Shown: positions 27,312 through 35,633, counted from the first letter of the stretch. The stretch is DNA of 64,000 nt from an uncultured Eubacteriales bacterium (GCA_951801675.1 CATONX010000006.1:43859-107858); one strand, 5' to 3'. Numbers and translations are program-made. Notes: generated from the sequence alone by a model not told the origin.

Positions 27312-27417
27312 TCGCCTATGATACAACAACGGCGGGTTTTGTTTAGTAGGTAACGAGCAGCAACCCGGCTGCGAGAAGCTGCACGTTTTTGGCGTGTTGC
27401 CCATCGTAGCCGGGTTG
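27312..27417 (+). other. Second att-like site and large hairpin, phage right end, copy 1
   Basis: TCGCCTATGATACAA (27312-27326) repeats the core with one change in 15, 110 bp before it. It also matches the attP right arm in inverted orientation (14 of 15 with 27454-27468). Between them CAACCCGGCT (27361-27370) pairs perfectly with AGCCGGGTTG (27408-27417). The whole can fold into one long single-strand structure, recalling the two-site folded attP of CTXphi. Copy 2 at 32762-32867. Confidence 0.6.
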
Positions 27418-27420
27418 CCT

Positions 27421-27468
27421 CTCGCCTATTATACAAAAGTATACGCGCCGTTTTGTATCTTAGGCGAG
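27421..27468 (+). other. Internal attP-type junction between the two prophages
   Basis: Phage-phage junction, hence the attP sequence itself: 18-bp left arm 27421-27438, 12-bp spacer, 18-bp imperfect right arm 27451-27468. The near-palindrome can fold in single-stranded DNA. Confidence 0.85.
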
Positions 27469-27668
27469 ACCTCTTTTTATACCTTAATGCCTCTTAAATT
27501 TCCGTTCCTTCGGGGGCGGCTTTTTTATTGTAACACAATTCTGCCCGGGTTCGCCTGGCAGCCTGGTTGCTTTTTGTGTTACGTTGGCTTTGTTAGGGAG
27601 GGGAACCCCCTCCCTTAATTGCCATTTTCCCGGTGGACCTTGTGTCCTCCGTCAGCTTCCGAGGATGG

Positions 27669-27908
27669 CTAACTATTTTTTATTTTTTTGGTAACTTCTA
27701 TATCTCTTCCTACGAACCAATCTAATGTTATATCAAATTCATCTGCTATTTTACATAAAGTGTTTATTGTGATCTTTCTTTTTCCGGCTTCATATTGTGA
27801 ATATGTGCTTTTAGATACTTTTAAAATTTCCGCCATGTCAATTTGCCTTAAATCTCTCATTTCTCTCAACATTTTCAGTCTTTGGCAAACAATTTGCTCA
27901 TAATCCAT
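27669..27908 (-). CDS. Phage XRE-family repressor, copy 2
   Basis: Identical to the 22219-22458 gene, including upstream operators. Two copies in the array double the repressor dose without changing operator specificity. Confidence 0.88.
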   Translation of the reverse strand: MDYEQIVCQRLKMLREMRDLRQIDMAEILKVSKSTYSQYEAGKRKITINTLCKIADEFDITLDWFVGRDIEVTKKIKNS

Positions 27909-28077
27909 AATGTGTAAATACTTCACTTCCTTTTTATTTTCATTATATATAGTTCACAAAATGACAATCTTCATTTTGTGAACTATTTTTATTTTTTGTT
28001 GTTTACAATTTGTGAACATAGTATTATAATTTAAATAGGTTCACAAGTTGTAAACTATTTTTGAAAGGAGGAATTAA

Positions 28078-28332
28078 ATGGCAAGCACGGTTTTAGGGTG
28101 GAAATTTGACCAGTTTACAGATGATGCGGGAAAGCACGTAGAGTTTGCCCGGCTGTATGTTTTAGGTGAATTTCCTCCCGGCAAAGAGACAGTGGGTCAG
28201 CCCTGCGAAATGCTTAAGGTGAAACCCGACGACTTGAGCGAGATGATTCAGGTAAATAACCTGGTACTGGGTCAGCAGGTGCAGGAATGGTACTTTGATA
28301 AGTACGGCAACGTGATCGGGTTCAAGGAGTAG
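28078..28332 (+). CDS. Probable phage ssDNA-binding protein, copy 2
   Basis: Identical to 22628-22882, same ribosome site and promoter. Confidence 0.55.
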   Translation: MASTVLGWKFDQFTDDAGKHVEFARLYVLGEFPPGKETVGQPCEMLKVKPDDLSEMIQVNNLVLGQQVQEWYFDKYGNVIGFKE

Positions 28333-28345
28333 GGGAGGGGTAGAC

Positions 28346-28525
28346 ATGATAGCAATCATTACATTTGTGCTTGGTTTTGCCCTGGCCTTTTTCGTAATTC
28401 GGATGGGCCTGAAGAAGGCTCCGAAGGGTACTTTAAAGGTTTGTGACGGGTGTCAGTATCGGGATTACTGCACGGTAGTTCACGGAGACACCTTACCCAG
28501 CAAGGATGGCGGCAATGGACAGTGA
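28346..28525 (+). CDS. Small Cys-containing membrane protein, copy 2
   Basis: Identical to 22896-23075; one membrane helix and the CDGCQYRDYC stretch. Confidence 0.65.
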   Translation: MIAIITFVLGFALAFFVIRMGLKKAPKGTLKVCDGCQYRDYCTVVHGDTLPSKDGGNGQ

Positions 28526-28682
28526 TGTTCTTTCCCGTCTGGATACTGTTATTGATCTTCTTACAAATATTGTTAGTCTCAATAATAGTATTTATACGTT
28601 TCTGGCGTTTTTTGTAACCATAGCCATTGGTGGCTTGGTGATATATCTCATGCTTCGCCCAGTTTTTTATTTTTTGAGATGA
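28515..28682 (+). CDS. Small phage membrane protein, copy 2
   Basis: Identical to 23065-23232; 55 residues, one membrane helix. Confidence 0.6.
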   Translation: MDSDVLSRLDTVIDLLTNIVSLNNSIYTFLAFFVTIAIGGLVIYLMLRPVFYFLR

Positions 28683-28695
28683 AAGGAGGCTTTAT

Positions 28696-28866
28696 ATGGA
28701 ATCTTCTGCTGCTGCTCCCCTGGTGAATGTGACTGGCGAAATGCTTGCTCCGGTTACTAACGCGATTACCAGTAATCTGGGTGCGCTTCTTCCGGTTGGT
28801 ATCACCATTATGGCGATCATGATCGGCGTTTCCTTGATTCCTCGTATCGTTTACAAGTTCTTCTAA
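28696..28866 (+). CDS. Major coat protein, copy 2
   Basis: Identical to 23246-23416; followed by the same 14-bp-stem terminator at 28882-28925. Confidence 0.8.
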   Translation: MESSAAAPLVNVTGEMLAPVTNAITSNLGALLPVGITIMAIMIGVSLIPRIVYKFF

Positions 28867-28941
28867 GGACTTCATGATCTTGGGCCATAGATATATTTCT
28901 TGTATATCTATGGCCCCATTTTTTTGACAGGAGGTGAAACC

Positions 28942-29517
28942 TTGAAGAAAACACTTGTTTTGGTGGTGGCCTGCACGCTGCTTTTCGTCTTGCTTTGTCC
29001 GTTTGTCGCCTCGGCGTTTGATGCTGGCGGCGGTTATACCATTCCCGATCCTTCGCCTGGATCAGCTAAGTACAATTCGTTGGTGTTTTTTGATTCTTCC
29101 ACCGGTATTTTCTGGCGGGTCTATGGTGAGGTGTCTTACAATTCCGAGCGTCGGCTTAAGACCTTTACCTCTATCCAGCAGTTCCGCCCGGGTCAGGATG
29201 AAGCTTGGGTTGTTTACAAAAGTGGCAGTGTTACCTATCCGGCCTATTTTAATGTAGAAGAATCCATGCGTTTAGTCTACTGTGCCAGAAACCTATCCAA
29301 TTTCCAGGGTGAGCTGATTTATGAAGAGGGAACCTACCCTTTACCGGCTCCTCCACCTCCTCCGTACCAACTGACCCCGGAGGTAGTGGAGACGGTGGAG
29401 GGGATTCTACCGGGTCTTGGAGCGACATCCTCGGTGGTATTGGAGGTTTCTTTAGTGATCTTGGCGATCTTATTGGGGGTTTCTTTAATTCGGCCCTTGC
29501 TTTCTTCGCTTCTGTAG
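28942..29517 (+). CDS. Unshifted short minor coat variant, copy 2
   Basis: Zero-frame, 191-residue product identical to 23492-24067: shared secreted domain, Pro-rich hinge and its own C-terminal hydrophobic anchor. Confidence 0.6.
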   Translation: MKKTLVLVVACTLLFVLLCPFVASAFDAGGGYTIPDPSPGSAKYNSLVFFDSSTGIFWRVYGEVSYNSERRLKTFTSIQQFRPGQDEAWVVYKSGSVTYPAYFNVEESMRLVYCARNLSNFQGELIYEEGTYPLPAPPPPPYQLTPEVVETVEGILPGLGATSSVVLEVSLVILAILLGVSLIRPLLSSLL

Positions 29518-29990
29518 GTCAATGGTTTTCTGACCTTTTTGGTCATATCGGTTCCCTTGCGACTTCAATCGGTAATTGGTTCAGCCAGTGGTTTACAGAC
29601 CTTTTTGACAAGCTGGGGATATTTTTTGACTGGCTTTGGGATTTGATGAATCCATCCTCGGAAAACTTCATTCTTAAAAAGGCTTTTATTCCTCAAGATG
29701 GTTTTTTGGAAGCATCTTTTAACGGCTTTTATGACGCTCTTACCGATCGGTTCCCGTTCATCGGCCAGATCGGTGAGTTGCTGGCTGTTTTTTCCGGTCT
29801 TGATATGGTGGAGGCAATTCCTGATATTACGGTTTCACTTCCTGGTTTCGGTACCTTTACTGTAGTCAATTTTACTTGGCTCAATCAGTCGGCGGGGACA
29901 ATTCGGATATGGATGTCCATATTGATGTATGCCATGCTGGGCTTCTTTTTGGTCCGCGAAGCTCCCAGGCTCTTCGGCCATATGTATTAA
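28942..29990 (+). CDS. pIII-like minor coat protein, -1 frameshift product, copy 2
   Basis: Identical to 23492-24540, with the shift at the slippery heptamer 29337-29343 and its hairpin at 29351-29391. The unshifted form is listed separately. That both copies keep the two-frame layout argues against a random sequencing error, although a single ancestral indel would look the same. Confidence 0.7.
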
Positions 29991-30003
29991 GGAGGGATTT
30001 ACT

Positions 30004-30249
30004 TTGATAGTCGAGTTGTTGATAACGGGTGTGTTATCGTCTATTTCTTGGCTTCTCGGGTTAATCCCTTCTTTTGTTTTGCCTGCCTTTTCGATCCCTA
30101 CAGAGATCATTTCAGTTTTTCGGAGCATTTCGGCATTTGTACCGATTGGGGCTTTTTCGGTGTGTGTTACCGTCTGGTCTGGGATTCAGGCTTTCAAGCT
30201 GGCTTCGTCGATTGTTAACTGGATTCTCCGCAAGTTTTTGATCGGATAG
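30004..30249 (+). CDS. pVI-like hydrophobic minor coat protein, copy 2
   Basis: Identical to 24554-24799, TTG start. Confidence 0.7.
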   Translation: MIVELLITGVLSSISWLLGLIPSFVLPAFSIPTEIISVFRSISAFVPIGAFSVCVTVWSGIQAFKLASSIVNWILRKFLIG

Positions 30250-30260
30250 GGGGGAGAGGC

Positions 30261-30989
30261 ATGAACGATTATATTATCCTGGGCGTTTTGGTCCTGGTCT
30301 TTATTTTTCGGAGGTTTGTGTTTCACCTGCCGGAGCTAGTTTACTGGCTGGCCCATGATATTCGGCATCACGACCGGAACTATTTTAAAGAGTTCGGGAT
30401 GCAAATGTATTGTGGCCGCCAAGGCTCCGGTAAAACCATCGGTATGGTCTGGACGCTGGAACGGATGCGCCGCAGGTATCCACGGGTTAAGATTTACACG
30501 AATTTTGCCTATCAGCATGAAACTGCTCCGCTTACCGGCTGGCAGGACCTTTTGTCCCCAGACTATCGCAATGGGACGAATGGTGTCATCTTTGCGATCG
30601 ATGAGATACAAAACGAGTTCAGCAGCTTGGCCTGGAAGGACTTCCCGGAATCCTTGCTCTCTGAAATCACCCAGCAGCGTAAGCAGCGTATTTGTATCCT
30701 GGCATCGTCGCAGGTGTATACTCGGGTCGTTAAGCAGCTGCGTGAGCAGTGTTACCGGGTCGTTGAGTGCAAGACGATTCTGGGGCGGTATACCAGGCTC
30801 AAATGCTATGACGCTGAGGACTACAACGTGTATGTAGACAATCCAGACCCGGCGAAGAAATTTAAGATGCACAAGCTCTGGAAGCGGTCTTTTGTACAGT
30901 CAAATGCCCTTCGGGGCCTTTATGATACCTGGGCAAAGGTTGCCCGTTTGTCCCGGATCGGCTTTGTGCCGAAGCAGCGCGCCGAATAG
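30261..30989 (+). CDS. Zot/pI-family morphogenesis ATPase, copy 2
   Basis: Identical to 24811-25539, with intact Walker A GRQGSGKT. Confidence 0.92.
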   Translation: MNDYIILGVLVLVFIFRRFVFHLPELVYWLAHDIRHHDRNYFKEFGMQMYCGRQGSGKTIGMVWTLERMRRRYPRVKIYTNFAYQHETAPLTGWQDLLSPDYRNGTNGVIFAIDEIQNEFSSLAWKDFPESLLSEITQQRKQRICILASSQVYTRVVKQLREQCYRVVECKTILGRYTRLKCYDAEDYNVYVDNPDPAKKFKMHKLWKRSFVQSNALRGLYDTWAKVARLSRIGFVPKQRAE

Positions 30990-31143
30990 AGCGGCGACCC
31001 GGGGCCCCCGCAAGCCGCTGTGCGGCGCGGGGCCGGGTGCCGCCTTCGGCGGCGCTGATCACTGGCGGGCGTGGTCGCCTGCCGTACCCCCCAGGGCTAA
31101 CAGGGGGGTACTACCTACAATCATCTATCGGAGGGCTTGGAAA

Positions 31144-32055
31144 ATGGCTGACAACATCATCCTTTATGACTGGGTTAGTTTCACATCAAAAATTGATTCT
31201 TCGGAAACCATTAAAGATTTGCTGGGTCTTTCGGACGTGCCCTGGCAGCTTGTGAAGGGTGCTCACGGCTACCGGGATCGCTGGTACTTTGAGAGTATCT
31301 CTATCCATTTTAACGGCACTCCGGAAATGGGTGTTTGGTGTGAAATGTCCGGCCAGGGCTGCCGGGCCTTTGAAACACACGGTCATGGGGAGTATGACGC
31401 TATTTTTTCCTATCTTATCGAAAATCCGGACGATACGAATATGACGCGCCTGGACGTTGCTTATGACGATTTTCAAGGGCTGTTAGATCTAACGGCTATT
31501 GCAAAGGATACCTTAGATCACAATTTTGTCTCGCGTTTCCGGTCGTGGAAGGTTGAGTATTCGGATTCCGGCACTAGCGTTTACCACGGCAGCCCATCAA
31601 GCGAAATCCGGGTACGGATTTATGACAAGAAGGCGGAGCGCAACCGCACAGACCTTGATCATTGGGTTCGGTGTGAAATTCAGATGCGCCGTGACCGTGC
31701 CTTTCAGTTTATTCAATCCGATTTGCCCTTGCTTCGGCGTTACTTCGCGGTTCTTAATAACTACCTTCGGTACATTCAGGTTGATTCAGATGATTCTAAC
31801 ATTTGGCGCGCTTCTACCGCTGACCATTGGGCCAGATTTTTGCAGACCACCGATTCCATGTCTATCTTTAAGAAGCCGGGTGTGGAGTACAACATATTTC
31901 GGCTTGAGAATTTTGTCGTCCGTCAGGCTGGCGGCGCTATCGACACGTATATCAAGCTGTTGGGTATCGACGAGCTTATGCTGCGTCTGCTCCAGCGGCG
32001 GGCCGAAGTGCGTCTTAATCCAAAGTATGAGGAATTATTGAGGGAAAGGGGATAG
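31144..32055 (+). CDS. Rep_trans-type phage replication initiator, copy 2
   Basis: Identical to 25694-26605. With an origin before each rep, Rep nicking at the first origin and termination at the second (30990-31143) would release one full phage genome from the chromosome without excision, the known advantage of tandem CTX-type arrays. Confidence 0.88.
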   Translation: MADNIILYDWVSFTSKIDSSETIKDLLGLSDVPWQLVKGAHGYRDRWYFESISIHFNGTPEMGVWCEMSGQGCRAFETHGHGEYDAIFSYLIENPDDTNMTRLDVAYDDFQGLLDLTAIAKDTLDHNFVSRFRSWKVEYSDSGTSVYHGSPSSEIRVRIYDKKAERNRTDLDHWVRCEIQMRRDRAFQFIQSDLPLLRRYFAVLNNYLRYIQVDSDDSNIWRASTADHWARFLQTTDSMSIFKKPGVEYNIFRLENFVVRQAGGAIDTYIKLLGIDELMLRLLQRRAEVRLNPKYEELLRERG

Positions 32056-32057
32056 TT

Positions 32058-32225
32058 ATGCTGACGATCAGTGACGATGATATTTGCAGGCTGTTTTATG
32101 CGGGGTACTCTATCGCGTCTTTGGTGGTGTTGGTGGCCCATGTGCGGGGCTTGAAGCGCAGGGAAGCGTTGGCCGTGGTACAGTGGGCGCTGTATCGGTA
32201 TCAGCTTGGAGGTATGCAGGCATGA
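32058..32225 (+). CDS. Small phage protein, possibly helix-turn-helix, copy 2
   Basis: Identical to 26608-26775. Confidence 0.55.
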   Translation: MLTISDDDICRLFYAGYSIASLVVLVAHVRGLKRREALAVVQWALYRYQLGGMQA

Positions 32226-32560
32226 AAAAGGATAATATTCGGTCTTTTCGGTTCTCGGACAGGGTTTTGAAGATTTTGGAAGGTTTTGAAGGGAAGAGTC
32301 TGAATGACAAGTTTGAGAACCTGGTGCTGTATTGTCATGATGAGGTGCCAAAGACCGAGGCGCGGCTAAAGCATCTGAACGAGTGCATCGCGGCTAAGTA
32401 CAAGGAGTTTGACAAGCTTCGTAAGGATGCATATTACTTGGATCATATCCAGTCCGACTTTCAGACGCTGCGAAGTAATTTTGATCATTTGACCTGGGCG
32501 GTGCATCAGCTTATGGATCGGCTTGATGATCGTGTTGAGGGCGATGTCACACAAGATTGA
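32222..32560 (+). CDS. Ribbon-helix-helix-like, coiled-coil phage protein, copy 2
   Basis: Identical to 26772-27110. Confidence 0.55.
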   Translation: MKKDNIRSFRFSDRVLKILEGFEGKSLNDKFENLVLYCHDEVPKTEARLKHLNECIAAKYKEFDKLRKDAYYLDHIQSDFQTLRSNFDHLTWAVHQLMDRLDDRVEGDVTQD

Positions 32561-32629
32561 CGTGCTGCAGCGTCGGATCCGGAACCTGCAGGAAAAAATA
32601 TGTGTTACAAATTTGTGGAGGTGCTTGAA

Positions 32630-32761
32630 ATGGAGACGCTGGTATCTTTTTTTGGTGAATATATGTGGGCGTTCTGGCTGCTTTTTGGTTTGGGAGTAAC
32701 TTTCCTTTTGGTTTGCATGGTTTTGTTTATTTTAGTCGTCGTGGATTTCATTCGGTACTGA
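32630..32761 (+). CDS. 43-residue single-pass membrane protein, copy 2
   Basis: Identical to 27180-27311. Confidence 0.6.
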   Translation: METLVSFFGEYMWAFWLLFGLGVTFLLVCMVLFILVVVDFIRY

Positions 32762-32870
32762 TCGCCTATGATACAACAACGGCGGGTTTTGTTTAGTAGG
32801 TAACGAGCAGCAACCCGGCTGCGAGAAGCTGCACGTTTTTGGCGTGTTGCCCATCGTAGCCGGGTTGCCT

Positions 32871-32905
32871 CTCGCCTATTATACAAAACATTTGTTTTGT
32901 ATAAT
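32871..32905 (+). other. attR / dif-like host site
   Basis: Core 32871-32888 followed by host CATTTG and the arm TTTTGTATAAT (32895-32905). The 28 bases 32878-32905 form 11-bp perfect inverted arms around a 6-bp centre, the geometry of a Xer dif site. Joined to the left flank this gives the empty attB. The right arm agrees with the XerD half of the B. subtilis dif at 8 of 11 positions (dif recalled from memory). Confidence 0.75.
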
Positions 32906-32910
32906 TACCT

Positions 32911-33030
32911 CCGGGAAAGGCCAGGAGTATTTCCGGGCGCTTGCAGCGCCCTCCTTTCCTTGGCCTTTCCCGGCATATCACTCGATACGGCAATTACTAC
33001 AAAATGCGCCGTTCTTGTATCATCGGCGGA
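32911..33030 (-). other. Diverged inverted relic of a phage att end
   Basis: Past attR, CCGGGAAAGGCCA (32911-32923) pairs perfectly with 32961-32973, enclosing GGGCGC/GCGCCC (32935-32940 with 32946-32951). Then 32998-33030, read on the minus strand, gives GATGATACAAGAACGGCGC and TTTTGTAG, closely like the phage's second att site (ATGATACAACAACGGCGG, TTTTGT). Read in reverse the order is second site, hairpin, dif-like core, the same as the phage right end. I infer a remnant of an older related insertion in opposite orientation. Confidence 0.5.
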
Positions 33031-33043
33031 GCTATCCCATTCT

Positions 33044-33844
33044 TTACCCCAAAGCCACGTCTAAAATCATCATAATGAGGAAGCCGAGCATTACCCCGGC
33101 GGTGCCGGTATGAGAATGCTCTCCCAAATGGGCTTCCGGAATCAGTTCTTCCACCACTACGTAAATCATCGCGCCTGCGGCAAAAGCCAGCAGCCATGGC
33201 ATGATACCGGTAACGCTTCCCACCAGCAGTACGCCGATGATGCCTGCAATCGGTTCCACAATTCCGGAAAGAGCTCCATATAGAAAAGATTTAACACTGG
33301 AAAGCCCCTCTTTTTTCAGCGGCAGAGATATGGCAGCGCCTTCCGGGAAGTTTTGCAGGCCCATTCCAAGCGCCAAAACGGCCGCCGAGGTAACGGTAAC
33401 CGCACTGTCCATCCCTTGAGCCGCCAGCCCGCAGGCAAGGCCTACCGCCAGGCCTTCCGGGATATTGTGGAGGGTGACGGCGAACACCAGCATAGTGGTG
33501 CGTTTAAAGGAGGAACGGACGCCTTCCGGTTCGTCCTCACCTGGATGCAGATGTGGTAGCAGCCGGTCGAGCACCAAAAGGAACAAGCCGCCTAGAACAA
33601 AACCGCCTGCGGCGGGAATCCAGCCGATCTGACCCTGTTCCTCCGCCATTTCCACGGCTGGAATCAGCAAAGACCAGATGGACGCCGCAATCATGACGCC
33701 GGCGGCAAACCCCAGGAAAATCCGCTCTGCTTTCCGCCCGATCCCGCCGCCGAATAAAAACACGGTGGCTGAGCCGAATGCGGTCATAAGAAAAGTAAAG
33801 CCGGTCCCAGCGGCCGCCAAGGCAAGCGCAGACCAGTTTTCCAT
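33044..33844 (-). CDS. ZIP-family divalent metal transporter
   Basis: A 266-residue, roughly eight-helix membrane protein of the ZupT-like ZIP family. The paired metal-site motifs HNIPEGLAVG and QNFPEGAAIS lie in helices IV and V; the loop between helices III and IV is acidic and histidine-bearing (PHLHPGEDEPEG). Transports zinc or a similar divalent cation; direction and metal cannot be read. Start after GGGAGGTGG. It borders the phage array. Confidence 0.93.
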   Translation of the reverse strand: MENWSALALAAAGTGFTFLMTAFGSATVFLFGGGIGRKAERIFLGFAAGVMIAASIWSLLIPAVEMAEEQGQIGWIPAAGGFVLGGLFLLVLDRLLPHLHPGEDEPEGVRSSFKRTTMLVFAVTLHNIPEGLAVGLACGLAAQGMDSAVTVTSAAVLALGMGLQNFPEGAAISLPLKKEGLSSVKSFLYGALSGIVEPIAGIIGVLLVGSVTGIMPWLLAFAAGAMIYVVVEELIPEAHLGEHSHTGTAGVMLGFLIMMILDVALG

Positions 33845-34268
33845 AGTTCCACCTCCCAAAGTACGGACGTTTTTTTCATTGTAACACATTCTTATTTTCT
33901 TTCCTAGACTATTTTGTTCGCTTGGCCCCATTCTCATACGAAAACCAGATGAATCAAAGGAAACGGACGACTTACCGCCATCCGTTTCAAGACGCTATTC
34001 CATTGTGGTACACTAGTCGGAAAGATTCACTCACGCCGGTGCAAAGTAAGCCTTGGATAACCGCCGCTGCCAATGCCGGGCCAATATGGGCAAACGCCCA
34101 ATAGGGCAGCAGGTAAAAACACCCACCATACGCAAACCATCTTTTGCAGCCACACTCCCAGCAAATACCACACTGGAAACAACGCCAGCAATTCCAATCA
34201 GACAAGCATCCTTTGGGTGTGCATGTCTTCCCTCCTTTTTCGCACACTAGGAAAAAGGAGTTGACTTC
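33845..34268. other. Gene-poor spacer with a possible decayed membrane-protein ORF
   Basis: No intact gene. On the minus strand, about 33987-34235, hydrophobic protein-like pieces (GIAGVVSSVVFAGSVAA; YLLPYWAFAHIGPALAAAV) occur in different frames behind an AAGGAGGG site and ATG at about 34225, which runs into a stop after eight codons. This may be a broken small membrane protein, but the similarity is to generic membrane segments only. Confidence 0.3.
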
Positions 34269-34547
34269 ATGACTACGCTGATTGCTTATCGGTTTACCAA
34301 GGCGCAGGAAGATTACCAAGCCTTCTTTAATGAAATTCATTCCCTTGCAAAGGGAGAGGAGCTGGAGCTGTTCGACGGCTGTATCCTGATGCCCTTCGGC
34401 ATGACGGTGCTTGGCCTTCGAAATCGGCTGCGTCCTTTTCTCGCCCCTGCCGACCGGCTCTTTCTTTGCAACTTTGCGCAGGACTGTGCTGGCCAGCTCC
34501 CTCAACGGCAGAAAAATTGGCTCAAAGAACATGTGTTCTGGTATTGA
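34269..34547 (+). CDS. Hypothetical protein, 92 residues
   Basis: AAGGAG lies eight bases before the ATG and a good terminator follows, which supports a real gene. Soluble, rich in Phe and Leu (FTKAQEDYQAFFNEIHSL; FDGCILMPFGMTVLGLRNRL). No family or motif recognised. Confidence 0.6.
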   Translation: MTTLIAYRFTKAQEDYQAFFNEIHSLAKGEELELFDGCILMPFGMTVLGLRNRLRPFLAPADRLFLCNFAQDCAGQLPQRQKNWLKEHVFWY

Positions 34548-34557
34548 TACGAAAAAA

Positions 34558-34596
34558 AACACGCACAGAGTTTTTTTGCTCTGTGCGTGTTTTTTG
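34558..34596. terminator. Bidirectional terminator
   Basis: A 13-bp stem AACACGCACAGAG with its complement, flanked by an A8 and a T6 run. It serves the 92-residue gene and probably the convergent dehydrogenase gene. Confidence 0.88.
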
Positions 34597-34631
34597 TTTG
34601 CAATTGGTGCGGGCCTCTCCCCGCCTCTTCC

Positions 34632-35588
34632 CTATTTCACCACGTTATTGACCGGATTGCCGTTTAAATAGGCCTTAAAATTCTCCAAGGCAATCTGGTA
34701 AAGCCGGGCGCGGGTTTCATGGGCTGCCCAGGCAATGTGCGGAGTAATGACGCAGTTCTTCGCTGTAAAAAGCGGATTGTCCGGTTTGGGGGGTTCCTTT
34801 TGCAGCACATCCACGCCGGCACCGGCCAGGTGCCCGGAGTTGAGTGCTTGGGCAAGGTCCTCCTCATTGACCACCGGACCCCGGGAGGTATTGATGAGAT
34901 AGGAACCCTGTTTCATCAAAGCTAAGGTATCCCGGTTTATGAGCCCTCTTGTTTCCTCATTGAGAGGGCAGTGCAGACAGAGCACATCCGCTTCCTTCAA
35001 TACCGTATCCCGGTCGGCCCAGCGTACTCCGGAAAAATCCAGTTCCTTTTTTCTGGGCGAGTAGGCCACCACCTGCATCCCCATGGCAAGGGCCACCCGG
35101 GCGGTCTGCTGCCCGGTCTGCCCCATGCCGATGATTCCCATGGTTTTGCCGGTAAGCTCGGTCAGCGGTGTCAGCCAGAAGCAGAAGTCCTTTGAATCGC
35201 ACCAAGCGCCCGAGCGGACCGCTTCACTGTGCCGGCTTACCTGGTTTGTAAGCTCTAAAAGAAGGGCAAACACCATCTGAGTCACCGCATAGGTGCTGTA
35301 GGCGGGAATGTTGGTGACGACCAGGCCCAGCTCCTTGGCAGCGGACAGATCCACCACGTTAAAGCCGGTGGAGAACAGACCGATGTACTTGAGGTTTGGG
35401 AGGGCATATAGGATTTCCCGTGTCAGGATACTCTTATTCACAAACAGCGCCTGTGCGTCCTTCGCACGCTCCACAATCTGCTCCGGGGCCGTGCGGTCAT
35501 ACACCGTCAGCTCTCCCAAGGCGGACAGGGCATCCCAGCTCAAGTCCCCCGTGTTCAGCGGAACTCCTTCCAACACCACCAGCTTCAT
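34632..35588 (-). CDS. D-2-hydroxyacid dehydrogenase
   Basis: A 318-residue NAD(P)-dependent enzyme of the PGDH/glycerate dehydrogenase family. The nucleotide motif GMGQTGQQTARVA lies near 150; the catalytic triad is Arg in NTSRGPVVNE, Glu in QKEPPKPDNP and His in ITPHIAWAA. Hydroxypyruvate/glycerate is a likely substrate by overall resemblance to HprA, but other 2-oxo acids are possible. ATG at 35588 is placed six bases after AAGGAGG; another ATG is six bases upstream. Monocistronic between thrS and a convergent gene. Confidence 0.88.
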   Translation of the reverse strand: MKLVVLEGVPLNTGDLSWDALSALGELTVYDRTAPEQIVERAKDAQALFVNKSILTREILYALPNLKYIGLFSTGFNVVDLSAAKELGLVVTNIPAYSTYAVTQMVFALLLELTNQVSRHSEAVRSGAWCDSKDFCFWLTPLTELTGKTMGIIGMGQTGQQTARVALAMGMQVVAYSPRKKELDFSGVRWADRDTVLKEADVLCLHCPLNEETRGLINRDTLALMKQGSYLINTSRGPVVNEEDLAQALNSGHLAGAGVDVLQKEPPKPDNPLFTAKNCVITPHIAWAAHETRARLYQIALENFKAYLNGNPVNNVVK

Positions 35589-35633
35589 GGACATCCTCCT
35601 TGCCGAAATTACCGATCTCGTGTAATACTATGC

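Larger units (their letters stand above)
21971..27420 (+). mobile_element. Inovirus prophage, copy 1
   Basis: A 5,450-bp unit bounded by the 18-bp core CTCGCCTATTATACAAAA (21971-21988 and 27421-27438). Genes run rightward except the repressor. Module order is att/hairpins, repressor, ssDNA-binding-type protein, two small membrane proteins, coat, terminator, pIII-like gene, pVI-like, Zot/pI, origin, Rep, three small genes and att. Size, gene set and a leaderless hydrophobic coat protein identify a filamentous phage of a Gram-positive host. The regulatory region (22220-22620) is markedly AT-rich. All genes appear intact, apart from the two-frame minor coat gene. Confidence 0.92.
27421..32870 (+). 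mobile_element. Inovirus prophage, copy 2 (tandem, identical)
   Basis: Head-to-tail second copy, offset exactly 5,450 bp from the first. Every ORF has the same length and protein sequence and no base difference was found in the parts compared directly. It ends at the core 32871-32888, followed by non-phage sequence. Identity implies very recent duplication or ongoing exchange through the att sites. Confidence 0.92.

Noticed and set aside
27421..32870. Second phage copy as a distinct phage or satellite (RS1-like)
   Set aside because: Its length and all encoded proteins are the same as in the first copy, so it is a tandem duplicate, not a satellite element.
33987..34562. 191-residue minus-strand ORF downstream of the ZIP transporter gene
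   Set aside because: It runs antisense through the better supported 92-residue gene and its terminator; only short hydrophobic parts look protein-like and those change frame.
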